Below are positions 7,706 through 15,906 of a stretch of 64,000 bases of DNA, one piece after another (position 1 is the first letter of the stretch; the number at the start of each line of letters is the position of its first letter). This DNA is from Mycobacterium pinniadriaticum. Lineage in GTDB: Bacteria; Actinomycetota; Actinomycetes; Mycobacteriales; Mycobacteriaceae. The translations under genes were made by a program, and so were the position numbers. Below the pieces are notes generated by a model that did not search any database, had not been told where the DNA came from, and worked only from the letters and a program-made list of their open reading frames with translations. The DNA lies in the NCBI RefSeq assembly GCF_026242045.1, contig NZ_JAPJDO010000024.1, positions 1-64,000 of the forward strand. The letters run 5' to 3'.

Positions 7706-8584
7706 TCAGGTCTCGCCGGCGAAAGCCGCGATTCCGCCACCGGCGGTGTCGTCGCCACGAGTCATCCGGCGGTACACCAGGTATCCCACGGTCACCGCGA
7801 TCAACGCGGCCAACAGCAGCAAGGTGGCCAGGGCGTTCAGCGCCGGCGTGGGCGCGGCACGGGCGGTGTTGTAGATCTTGACCGAGACCGGTTCGGTCGA
7901 GGAGTTGCCGGACAGGTAACGCACCAGGACGAAGTCGTCGATCACATCGGCGAACACCAGCACTGTGCTGGCGAAGATCGCCGGAACCAGCATCGGCACC
8001 GTCACCCGCCGCAACGCTTCCATCGGCGAAGCACCCAAATCCATTGCGGCTTCCTCGTATTGGGTACCGATCGTGGCGAGTCGGGCACGCACCAGTACGG
8101 CCGGATAGGCGATCTGGAAGGTGACCAGCCCGATCACCTGCGCGGACGTGCCCAGCCCGATCGGCAATGTCAGCGAGGTCATCACGAACAGCAGCGCGAC
8201 GGCCAGAAGGACCTCGGGGACCACGAACGACACCAGCATCAGCAGGTTGGCGCCCGCGGGCAGTCGCCCTCGCCAGCGATCGATACCGATGGCGAACAAC
8301 ACCCCGAGTGGCACCGTGATCACCGTGGTGATCAGGCCGAGCTTCAGCGTCTGCAGCAACGCGGTGTGCAGCGAGGCGTCGTGCCAGACCGATCTCGTGG
8401 CATCCCCCCAATACCAGCGAAACGAGAAACCCTGCCAGTTGGTCCGCGACTTGCCGTCGTTGAACGAGAAGATGACCGCGATCAGCACGGGCAGCAGCGA
8501 CCACGCCAGATAGCCGACCGTGACCGCCATCAGGATCCGAGGCGGCCGCCACGGGTCCCGCCACCAGGTCAGAGGCCCCCTCAT
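7706..8584 (-). CDS. Pot-type ABC transporter permease (PotC-like)
   Basis: A 292-residue inner-membrane permease with about six hydrophobic spans and the cytoplasmic EAA loop (EEAAMDLGASPMEALRRVTVP) that contacts the ATPase. Such proteins form the channel of spermidine/putrescine- or Fe-type importers. Start ATG 8584 overlaps the stop of the preceding permease gene by 4 bases, which fixes the start. It works with the permease at 8581, the binding protein at 9525 and probably the ATPase encoded across the divergent promoter at 12303. Confidence 0.88.
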   Translation of the reverse strand: MRGPLTWWRDPWRPPRILMAVTVGYLAWSLLPVLIAVIFSFNDGKSRTNWQGFSFRWYWGDATRSVWHDASLHTALLQTLKLGLITTVITVPLGVLFAIGIDRWRGRLPAGANLLMLVSFVVPEVLLAVALLFVMTSLTLPIGLGTSAQVIGLVTFQIAYPAVLVRARLATIGTQYEEAAMDLGASPMEALRRVTVPMLVPAIFASTVLVFADVIDDFVLVRYLSGNSSTEPVSVKIYNTARAAPTPALNALATLLLLAALIAVTVGYLVYRRMTRGDDTAGGGIAAFAGET

Positions 8585-9519
8585 GTGGACACCTCGCCCC
8601 CGCGCGCGGTCGCCCGCACGTAGTAGAACATCGGCAACACCGTGGCGATCAGCACCAGCATCACGAATGCGCCCGCCTGCCCGGTCTGTCCCGGTGACTG
8701 CACGCTGTCGTTGATCAGGTTGCCGACCATCGCCGTCTTCGGCGAGGCCGACAGCATGTCGGAGGTGAAGTAGTCCCCCAGCATCGGCAGGCAGGTCAGC
8801 AGCACGGCAGCCACGATCGTAGGCCGGCACATCGGCAGGGTCACCCGCCAGAACGACCCGAATCGGTTGGCTCCCAGGTCTCTGGCCGCCTCGATTGTCG
8901 ACTGCGGGAGCCGGTCGAGACCGGCGTACATCGGCAGGATCATGTACGGCACATAGCCGTACACCAGGCCGAGCACCACTACCACGGGTTGGCCGGTCAG
9001 CCAGTGCACGTGGACTGAGAAGAGGCCGCCCAGGCTGAAGAGGCGGTTGACCATGCCGTCGTCCTGAAGCAGGTTGACCCAGGCCAGCATTCGCATCATG
9101 TAACTGATCCAGAACGGTGCGATCAGAGCCGTCAGCAGCACCCCGGCCCATCGGCCCGCGAGCCGCGCGGTGTAGTAGGCGACCGGGAACGCAATGAGCA
9201 GACACAGCAGGCTGGCGAGCAGGACGTAGACCGCCGTACGCAGCAGCGCCGGGCCGAATACGCCGTTGGTTCCGACGATGTGGATCAGGACATAGTTGAA
9301 CTGAGAAGGGTTCCACTCCAACGGGTTCCACACCGGGATCGGTGTGCGGAAGATGGGGTCCACCCGACCGAAGACAATGGCCAGAACGACGTAGAGCGGG
9401 GCCAGGAAGAACAACGCCAGCCAGATGACGCCGGGCATCGCCAGCAGGGGCCACAGCCCGCTGTTACGTTTCCGCTTCGGCAGCGGTTTGGCTGGGGCGC
9501 CCGCCTCGGCGAGGGTCAC
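8581..9519 (-). CDS. Pot-type ABC transporter permease (PotB-like)
   Basis: A 312-residue permease with six or more membrane spans and an EAA loop (EAARDLGANRFGSFWRVTLP). GTG 9519 was preferred to the upstream start at 9567 because it lies 5 bases after the stop of the binding-protein gene, has a purine-rich stretch before it, and avoids a cysteine-rich extension. It ends in a 4-base overlap with the second permease. With its neighbours it forms an importer for a polyamine-like or other cationic/amine solute. Confidence 0.87.
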   Translation of the reverse strand: MTLAEAGAPAKPLPKRKRNSGLWPLLAMPGVIWLALFFLAPLYVVLAIVFGRVDPIFRTPIPVWNPLEWNPSQFNYVLIHIVGTNGVFGPALLRTAVYVLLASLLCLLIAFPVAYYTARLAGRWAGVLLTALIAPFWISYMMRMLAWVNLLQDDGMVNRLFSLGGLFSVHVHWLTGQPVVVVLGLVYGYVPYMILPMYAGLDRLPQSTIEAARDLGANRFGSFWRVTLPMCRPTIVAAVLLTCLPMLGDYFTSDMLSASPKTAMVGNLINDSVQSPGQTGQAGAFVMLVLIATVLPMFYYVRATARGGEVST

Positions 9520-9524
9520 CTCGC

Positions 9525-10769
9525 TCAGGATCCCCCGGCCTTGAAGGCACGCCAAACATTGTGCCAAGCAGCATCATTGGCGGGATCGAGCTCGAGCAGA
9601 CGGTAGCCGACGTCGAAGTACTCGGGCCGCACGATCGCGGTCTTGAGGTTCTCCGGGATGAACCCGTCGGACACCAGGGTGTCGGGATTGATCGAGTTCT
9701 GCGGTGGCTGGTAACCGATCGCCGAGAAGTTCTGCTTGGCGACCTCGGGATCGAGCATGTGGTTGATGAACAGGTGCGCCAGCACCGGGTTCTTGCCGCC
9801 ACGCAGCGCCACCATCAGGTCATTGTCCACCAGTCCCTTGCCGTCGGCGGGGAACCAGTAGCGCAGGATGTCCACGTCGACGCCCTCCGGCAGGTAGCTC
9901 TGGGCGTTGATGATGTCGCCGGACCACATCTGGGACAACCCGATCTGGCCGGCGGGCAGGTCGCTGTACATGGTGATGGTGACTTTGGGTGAGGTCGCCT
10001 CCACCAGTGCGGTCAGCTGGTCGCCGAGCTTCTTCAGATCGTCGGCCGACGACGTGTTCACATCGGTGATGCCCATCTTCAGCAGCACCATGGCCATGGC
10101 GGTGTGCCAGTCGTCGATGACCGCCGTCTTGTTCTTGTAGGCCGGATCCCACAACGACTCGTAGGGGTTCTTCAACGCACCGATGTCAGCGGACACCTGG
10201 TCGATACGCCAGCCGATGCCGGTGGTGTAGACCGTGTAGGGAACCGTGTACTGCCAGCCCTCGTCGTACCACGGGTTGGTGAAGACCGGCCAGACGTTCT
10301 TGATGTTGGGGATGTAGCTGTGGTTGAGCGGGCGCAGCAGCCCCCCGGTCACCAACCGGCCGATCTGGTCATAGCTGGGGAAGAAGATGTCGTAGTCGAC
10401 GTTGCCACCACGGATCTTGGTCAGGCCCTCGTCGGTGTCGTTGAACGTCGAGATCTGCACCTTGACGCCGTACTTGTCCTCGAAGGACTTGACCGCCTCG
10501 GGCGCCATGTAGTCGGCGTAGCTGTACAGCTGCAGCGTGGCGCCCTTCTCCGGCTCCAGGCCGTCGGCGATCGCCTGATTGTCGCTCGGGATGTCCCATT
10601 TCACCGGGTTCTGCGGTGAGGCGATCCTCAGGGTCGGCGCCGAAGTCGACTGGTCCCCTTTCGAGCACGCGTCGAGAAATGCCACCAGGGCCGGGGTTCC
10701 GGCGGCCAGCAGGGCGGCCCGCTGGAGGAACTGTCGCCGATTCGGGCCGGGTCCTTGTGATGCTGGCAT
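9525..10769 (-). CDS. ABC transporter solute-binding lipoprotein (PotD-like)
   Basis: A 414-residue extracellular binding protein. The N-terminus has a twin-arginine-like NRRQFLQRAA, a hydrophobic stretch and lipobox LDAC (Cys about 35), so it is probably a Tat- or Sec-exported lipoprotein. The mature part has PotD-family features, starting LQLYSYADYMAPEAVKSFE and including DYDIFFPSYDQIGRL. It captures the substrate for the permeases at 8581 and 7706. Transcription starts from the divergent region with operator 10829-10844. Substrate is not readable; polyamine, betaine-like or other amine compounds fit the neighbours. Confidence 0.88.
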   Translation of the reverse strand: MPASQGPGPNRRQFLQRAALLAAGTPALVAFLDACSKGDQSTSAPTLRIASPQNPVKWDIPSDNQAIADGLEPEKGATLQLYSYADYMAPEAVKSFEDKYGVKVQISTFNDTDEGLTKIRGGNVDYDIFFPSYDQIGRLVTGGLLRPLNHSYIPNIKNVWPVFTNPWYDEGWQYTVPYTVYTTGIGWRIDQVSADIGALKNPYESLWDPAYKNKTAVIDDWHTAMAMVLLKMGITDVNTSSADDLKKLGDQLTALVEATSPKVTITMYSDLPAGQIGLSQMWSGDIINAQSYLPEGVDVDILRYWFPADGKGLVDNDLMVALRGGKNPVLAHLFINHMLDPEVAKQNFSAIGYQPPQNSINPDTLVSDGFIPENLKTAIVRPEYFDVGYRLLELDPANDAAWHNVWRAFKAGGS

Positions 10770-10828
10770 CCGCGCCTCCGTGGTCTCGGGCTTTCCGAAG
10801 TCTTGATAGCTCCTTGGACTCTGACATA

Positions 10829-10844
10829 GACTGAATGCTCAGTC
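10829..10844. promoter_or_regulatory. TetR-type operator A (GACTGA-N4-TCAGTC)
   Basis: A perfect 6-bp dyad GACTGA-ATGC-TCAGTC in the divergent region between the binding-protein gene and the aminotransferase gene. The wider sequence, TGACATAGACTGAA before and TCAGTCAATAG after, is almost identical to that at 19503-19518. The third copy is at 14191-14206 in front of the TetR gene, which makes that regulator the likely binder. Confidence 0.8.
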
Positions 10845-10903
10845 AATAGATGCCGGAGCGCTTCTTCGCAGGTCCGCACGGCAATCGAGTGGAGGTTTCC
10901 CCG

Positions 10904-12280
10904 GTGGCTTCGTCGATTATCGAGAGCCCGGTGTACGACGCGGTCGACCAGTTGATCGCCGAAGAAGAGAAGGTGTTCCTGGCACGCCAGCCGCGCAGCA
11001 CCGAAATGATCGCTCGCGCAAGCGAACATCTCGCCGGCGGAGCAACATCGAACTGGCAGATCGCCCAGCCGCAGGCCGTGTGGATGAGCCACGGGGCCGG
11101 TTCGAAGGTTTACGACGTCGACGGCAACGAGTACGTCGACATGCACGGCGGCTACGGCGCCTCGATCGCCGGCCATGCCCACCCGGCCATCGTCGAGGCG
11201 GTCAGCAGGCAGGTGCGCCGCGGCACGCACTTCGCCCAGCCCACCGAGGACGCGATCTGGATCGCCGGCGAACTCGCCCACCGGTTCGATTTGCCGTTGT
11301 GGCGCTTCGCCAATTCCGGCACCGAGGCCACCATGGATGCCGTGCACCTGGCCCGGTCGGTCACCGGCCGCGATCTCATCATCAAGGTCGAGGGCTGCTA
11401 TCACGGCCATCACGACTCCGTGGAAGTCTCCGTGCTGCCCGAGGCCGATCAGGTCGGCCCCCGCGAGCACCCGATCGGGGTGCCGGGCAACAGCGGTATC
11501 CCGGCCGCCATCCGCGACCTGGTCGTCGTCGTCGGATTCAACGACCCCGACGCGGTGGCCCGCGCCCTGGCCGAGCATCGCGGGCGAGTGGCCGCCATGA
11601 TCGTGGAGCCGGTGATGATGAATGCCGGCATCATTCCGCCCGATGAGGGCTATCTGGCCACTATCCGCGATCTGGTGCACGCGCAGGGAGCTCTGCTGAT
11701 CTACGACGAGGTCAAGACCGGCTTCACTACCGGACCCGGCGGTGTCACCGCGGCGTCCGGCGTGATTCCCGATATCGTCTGCCTGGCAAAAGCTTTGGGC
11801 GGCGGGATCTCGGTCGCAGCGATCGGCGGCACCGTGGCCGTGATGTCGGCCATCGCCGACGGCCGCTACGAACAGGTCGGCACCTTCAACGGCAATCCGC
11901 TGGCGATGGCCGCCACCAGGGCCACGCTGTCCGAGGTACTGACACCGGCCGCCTACGCGCGCATGGGTTCTCTGGCCGCCCGGCTTCGCGGTGCTTTGGA
12001 AGCGACAACGGCCAAACACGGTTACGGTTGGCATGTGGTCAGCGTCGGAGCCAAGGGTTGCGTGACGTTCAAACGCGAGCCGGTCCACGATTTCCGCGAC
12101 TTCCTGCAGATCGACGATCGGTTGGGCCACTTGCATTGGCTCATGCAGCACAACGGCGGGGTATTTCTGCCGCCTTGGGGCAAGGTGGAGCAATGGTTGC
12201 TATCCGTTCAGCACGACGAGGCCGACGTCGACCGGTTCGCCGCGAACTTCGCCCGGCTCGCCGATGCGGTGGCGGCCTGA
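10904..12280 (+). CDS. Class III PLP-dependent aminotransferase (GSA-like)
   Basis: About 458 residues. Family features: NSGTEATMDAVHLAR for phosphate binding, IYDEVKTGF with the conserved Asp, and LAKALGGGIS with the PLP lysine. The closest general type is the glutamate-1-semialdehyde aminomutase-like branch, which also holds amine transaminases. GTG 10904 is preferred to ATG 10850 because GGAGG lies 8 bases before it, whereas 10850 abuts the operator. It likely removes the amino group of the imported compound or a product. It is followed by the ATPase gene at 12303, sharing the promoter at operator A. Confidence 0.85.
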   Translation: MASSIIESPVYDAVDQLIAEEEKVFLARQPRSTEMIARASEHLAGGATSNWQIAQPQAVWMSHGAGSKVYDVDGNEYVDMHGGYGASIAGHAHPAIVEAVSRQVRRGTHFAQPTEDAIWIAGELAHRFDLPLWRFANSGTEATMDAVHLARSVTGRDLIIKVEGCYHGHHDSVEVSVLPEADQVGPREHPIGVPGNSGIPAAIRDLVVVVGFNDPDAVARALAEHRGRVAAMIVEPVMMNAGIIPPDEGYLATIRDLVHAQGALLIYDEVKTGFTTGPGGVTAASGVIPDIVCLAKALGGGISVAAIGGTVAVMSAIADGRYEQVGTFNGNPLAMAATRATLSEVLTPAAYARMGSLAARLRGALEATTAKHGYGWHVVSVGAKGCVTFKREPVHDFRDFLQIDDRLGHLHWLMQHNGGVFLPPWGKVEQWLLSVQHDEADVDRFAANFARLADAVAA

Positions 12281-12302
12281 CCCTCGGCCAGGACCTCCTC
12301 CG

Positions 12303-13463
12303 GTGACCGGCGGCGCGATCCGGCTGCACCAGCTGGCGAAATCATTCGAGGGCGTACCCGCGGTCACCGGTATCGACCTGGACATCCCAGCGGGACAGTT
12401 CTATTCGCTTCTCGGCGCATCCGGCTGCGGTAAGACCACCACCTTGCGGATGATCGCCGGTTTCGAGAAGCCCGACTCGGGACGCATCGAACTCGACGGT
12501 CGCGATGTCGCGCAGGACCCGCCGCACAAACGTCCGGTCAACACCGTATTCCAGACCTATGCCCTGTTCCCGTTCATGACCGTATGGGACAACATCGCAT
12601 TCGGTCTGCGTTACCAGAAGACCTCGAAGGACGAAACCAAGCGCCGGGTCGGCGAAGCGCTCGAACTGGTCCGGATGAGCGGCTACGCCAAGCGTCGGCC
12701 CACCCAACTCTCCGGCGGTCAGCAGCAGCGGGTCGCGCTGGCCCGTGCGCTGGTGCTGCAGCCGCGAGTACTTCTGCTCGACGAGCCACTCGGCGCGCTT
12801 GATGCCAAGCTGCGCAGACAACTTCAGCTCGAACTGCGCGCCGTGCAGCGCGAGGTCGAGATCACCTTCGTCTACGTCACCCACGACCAGGACGAAGCGC
12901 TGACGATGAGCGACCAGATCGCCGTGCTGGCCGAGGGACGCGTCGAACAGGTCGGCCCCCCGCAGGAGATCTATTCCGCCCCGGCGACCACCTACGTAGC
13001 CGGGTTCCTCGGTGCGGCAAATATTTTCGATGCCGAGGTGCTGGAAAGTGACGGCGGATCGGCGCTGTGCTCGGCGCTGGCGACCCGGCTGGGCGCGGAG
13101 GTGGACAGTTCGTGCCGTCGCGGCCCGGCCGCCATCGTCATCCGGCCGGAACGGATCGCCCTGCAGTCCCCCGATGAGCCCGTCTCACCCGGGCACAACG
13201 CGATCAGCGGCACCGTGGCACAGGTCGTCTACCACGGCGCGACGACCCAGGTTCACGTCGAGGTAGGCGAACCCACCAGACTCGTGGTCGACGTACCCAA
13301 TCAATCCGGTCCGGGTTCGGCAGCCTTCGGGGCCGGGATGGCGGTCACCTGCGTGTGTACCCGCGACGCGGTGCGGGTGCTGGCCAGAAGCGCCGCGGCC
13401 GTCGGTGACCCCTCGGCGGCCGAACAGGCCCCCAGTCCGGTCGGGGCCCTCAGCGCCCCCTGA
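12303..13463 (+). CDS. ABC transporter ATPase (PotA-like)
   Basis: A 386-residue ATPase with Walker A GASGCGKTT, signature LSGGQQQRVALARAL, Walker B VLLLDEP and the H-loop THDQDEA, plus a C-terminal TOBE-like extension (VIRPERIAL) as in PotA/UgpC-type ATPases. It energises the importer whose other parts are on the opposite strand at 7706-10769. GTG 12303 is chosen because the family begins just before the first strand. Its stop codon and that of the convergent TetR gene form the two arms of a small hairpin at 13461-13476. Confidence 0.88.
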   Translation: MTGGAIRLHQLAKSFEGVPAVTGIDLDIPAGQFYSLLGASGCGKTTTLRMIAGFEKPDSGRIELDGRDVAQDPPHKRPVNTVFQTYALFPFMTVWDNIAFGLRYQKTSKDETKRRVGEALELVRMSGYAKRRPTQLSGGQQQRVALARALVLQPRVLLLDEPLGALDAKLRRQLQLELRAVQREVEITFVYVTHDQDEALTMSDQIAVLAEGRVEQVGPPQEIYSAPATTYVAGFLGAANIFDAEVLESDGGSALCSALATRLGAEVDSSCRRGPAAIVIRPERIALQSPDEPVSPGHNAISGTVAQVVYHGATTQVHVEVGEPTRLVVDVPNQSGPGSAAFGAGMAVTCVCTRDAVRVLARSAAAVGDPSAAEQAPSPVGALSAP

Positions 13464-13476
13464 GCCTGCCGGCTCA
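13461..13476. terminator. Small shared hairpin at convergent stops
   Basis: TGAGCC-TGCC-GGCTCA; the left arm contains the stop of the ATPase gene and the right arm the stop of the TetR gene. The stem is only 6 bp, so terminator function is weakly supported. Confidence 0.35.
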
Positions 13477-14127
13477 GCGCGACCGGCGGCCCTTGCCCGC
13501 CGCCGCCAGCGCTCGCTTGCCCCGCGGCAGATCCAGCTCCCGCTCGGCGAACCGCATGGCGATCTCGTAGGCCACCTTCGAGTCGACCTCCGGATCCTCC
13601 AGCGCGACCTGAATCGACAAGCCATCCAGTAGCGCCGAGAACTCCAGGGCGAACATCCGCGCGTCGACATCGGAGGACAGCTCGGCCGACTCGACCGTCT
13701 CGACGATCATCCGCCGCCAGCGCGCGTCGAGCTCGACCCGGCCCGCCTTGACCTCATCGTGGCGGAAGGCCTGCGCCCACAGGTCGAACCACAGTCCCCA
13801 CGCACCGGGAATCTCGTACTCGGCGTCGGGAACGCAGGTCCACTGAATCAGCAGTGATAGCCGGTCTCGCAACGAGGACACCTCGGACAGCATCTGTTCG
13901 GCCGCCTCGTAGAAGGATTCCTCGGAATATCGCAGCGCGTCGACCAGCAGCCGGTCGCGGGTGCCGAAGTAGTAGATGACCAACGCCGAGCTGACCCCGG
14001 CCCGTTTGGCGACGTCGGCGATCCTGGTCTCGGAGAATCCGCGTTCGCAAATGAGCTCCGCTGCGGCACGCAACATCTGGATGCGGCGCGCCTCGTTGTT
14101 CTCGGTCGCGGGTGCGGGATCTGCCAT
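13474..14127 (-). CDS. TetR-family regulator of the catabolic cluster
   Basis: A 217-residue repressor with an N-terminal TetR helix-turn-helix (ICERGFSETRIADVAKRAGV followed by VIYYFGTRDRLL, about residues 17-58) and an all-helical ligand domain. A C-terminal basic tail (GKGRRSR) is present. The gene is divergent from the FAD oxidoreductase gene and its own promoter region carries operator B (14191-14206), so it is probably autoregulated. The same operator in front of the transporter/aminotransferase and the DAO/acyl-CoA dehydrogenase pairs points to control of the whole 6508-20725 region. The inducer is probably the substrate or an acyl-CoA intermediate (inference). Confidence 0.88.
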   Translation of the reverse strand: MADPAPATENNEARRIQMLRAAAELICERGFSETRIADVAKRAGVSSALVIYYFGTRDRLLVDALRYSEESFYEAAEQMLSEVSSLRDRLSLLIQWTCVPDAEYEIPGAWGLWFDLWAQAFRHDEVKAGRVELDARWRRMIVETVESAELSSDVDARMFALEFSALLDGLSIQVALEDPEVDSKVAYEIAMRFAERELDLPRGKRALAAAGKGRRSR

Positions 14128-14190
14128 CGTGTCGTACTCCCCTCACTGGGTGCCTGCGCTGGCACTTGTTGAAAGCCTAACACTTGGTTA

Positions 14191-14206
14191 GATTGAACAG
14201 TCAGTC
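14191..14206. promoter_or_regulatory. TetR-type operator B (GATTGA-N4-TCAGTC)
   Basis: GATTGA-ACAG-TCAGTC differs from the perfect dyad by one base and lies between the TetR gene start (14127) and the FAD oxidoreductase start (14243). It shares the following CAA with operators A and C. Confidence 0.75.
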
Positions 14207-14242
14207 AAAGATGCCCGCGCGGGCGGACGAGAGTGGAGCGCC

Positions 14243-15886
14243 ATGTCGAACACCTACGACGCCATCGTCATCGGCGGCGGACACAACGGACTGGTCTCGG
14301 CCGCCTATCTCGCTCGCTCCGGCGCCAGAACCGTGGTGCTGGAGTCGCGGGGTTCGCTCGGCGGCGCGGCCACCACGGAAGCACCGTGGGAGGAAGCGCC
14401 GCACCTGCGGGTAACCCGGCTGTCGTACGTCATGAGCCTGATGCCGCCGACCATCGTGTCCGACCTCAGCCTGGAACGACACGGCTACAAGGTGCACCCG
14501 ATGGGTCCCTACTACCAAGCCTTCCCCGAGGGCGGGTCGCTGACCATCTACGAGGACGACCCCGCGCGCACGCACGAGGAACTGAGCAAATGGTCCAAGC
14601 GCGACGCCGATGCCTGGCCCAAGTGGAATGCCTGGCTGGAAGGTATCGCCGACGTGATGGGCCCGCTGCTCACCCAGGTGCCGCCCAACATCGGTTCACG
14701 GCGCCCATCCGATCTGCTCGACCTGGCCAAGCTGGCCTGGGGCCAGCGCGGTCTGACCGTACGCAAGACCGGAGACATCACCCGGCTGCTGACCATGAGC
14801 ATCGCCGACCTGCTCGACGACTGGTTCGAATCACCGCAAATCAAGGGCGCGCTGGCCGTCAACGGTGTGATCGGGACCTGGGCCGGCCCCTGCGAGCCGG
14901 GCACCGCCTACGTGATGGCGCACCATTCGATCGGCGATGTCGGCGACGGTCAGCTCGGCAGTTGGGGCTATCCCGAGGGCGGCATGGGCGCGGTGTCGGA
15001 GGCCATCGCCCGCTCGGCCCGCAGTTTCGGCGCCGAGATCCGCACCAAGGCCCGGGTATCGCAGATGCTGGTGCGCGGCGGCCGCATCGAGGGCGTGGTC
15101 CTCGACAACGGCGACGAGATCCGTGCACCGGTGGTGGTCACCACGCTGCATCCACGCACCGCGTTCCTGGACCAGACCCCACGCCACGAGTTGCCCGGCG
15201 ACTTCATCGAAGACATCGAACACTGGAAGACCCGCAGTGGCGTGGTCAAGATCAACCTGGCTTTGGGCGAGTTGCCGAATTTCACGGCCAACCCGAGCAC
15301 GGGTATCGCCGAGCATCACACGGGTTCGGTGGAGATGGCCCCGACCATCGACTATATCGAGGCAGCGTTCCAGGACGCGCGCGCGGGCCGGCCGGCGCTG
15401 GCACCGTTCAGCGACGGAGTCATCCCGACCACCCTGGACAAGACGCTGAATCCCGATGGCACACACATCATGTCGCTGTTCACCCAGTGGGTGCCGGCGG
15501 AGTGGGCCAGCGAGCCGCACACCGAGGAATTGGACGCCTACGCCGACCGGCTGATCGATCTGTACGACCAGGTGGCGCCCGGATTCAAGGGGTCCATACT
15601 GCACCGCGACATCGTCGGACCGCACGAGATGGCGGAGGAATACGGCCTGATCGGCGGAAACATCTTCCACGGTGAACTGTCCCTGGAGCAGCTGTTCCAC
15701 ATGCGCCCCGCGCCTGGCTTCGCCGACTACCGCACGCCGATCGCAGGTCTGTACAACGGCAGCTCGGCCACCCATGCCGGCGGCGGGGTGTGCGGCATCC
15801 CCGGCTGGCAGGCCGCCAAGGCCGCGCTGGCCGACAAGAAGCGCGGCGAACGGCGGCTGCTCACGAAGCTGGGCAGACGCTCCTGA
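14243..15886 (+). CDS. NAD(P)/FAD-dependent oxidoreductase (phytoene dehydrogenase-like)
   Basis: A 547-residue flavoprotein with the N-terminal dinucleotide fold AIVIGGGHNGLVSAAYLARSG and ESRGSLGGAATTE, typical of the CrtI/amine-oxidase-like COG1233 group. A C-terminal FAD-contact segment (GLYNGSSATHAGGGVCGIPG) is present. It could oxidise a C-N or C-C bond of the pathway substrate. ATG 14243 has GGAG 8 bases before it. It heads a two-gene unit with the acyl-CoA synthetase at 15907 under operator B. Confidence 0.82.
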   Translation: MSNTYDAIVIGGGHNGLVSAAYLARSGARTVVLESRGSLGGAATTEAPWEEAPHLRVTRLSYVMSLMPPTIVSDLSLERHGYKVHPMGPYYQAFPEGGSLTIYEDDPARTHEELSKWSKRDADAWPKWNAWLEGIADVMGPLLTQVPPNIGSRRPSDLLDLAKLAWGQRGLTVRKTGDITRLLTMSIADLLDDWFESPQIKGALAVNGVIGTWAGPCEPGTAYVMAHHSIGDVGDGQLGSWGYPEGGMGAVSEAIARSARSFGAEIRTKARVSQMLVRGGRIEGVVLDNGDEIRAPVVVTTLHPRTAFLDQTPRHELPGDFIEDIEHWKTRSGVVKINLALGELPNFTANPSTGIAEHHTGSVEMAPTIDYIEAAFQDARAGRPALAPFSDGVIPTTLDKTLNPDGTHIMSLFTQWVPAEWASEPHTEELDAYADRLIDLYDQVAPGFKGSILHRDIVGPHEMAEEYGLIGGNIFHGELSLEQLFHMRPAPGFADYRTPIAGLYNGSSATHAGGGVCGIPGWQAAKAALADKKRGERRLLTKLGRRS

Positions 15887-15906
15887 CTCCCACCGCGGTC
15901 GCCGCC

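Noticed and set aside
10628..12193. 521-codon minus-strand frame under the aminotransferase
   Set aside because: Shadow frame; PLP motifs lie on the plus strand.
14233..15675. 480-codon plus frame overlapping the FAD oxidoreductase in another frame
   Set aside because: Arg/Gly-rich, no motif; the FAD fold is in the frame starting at 14243.
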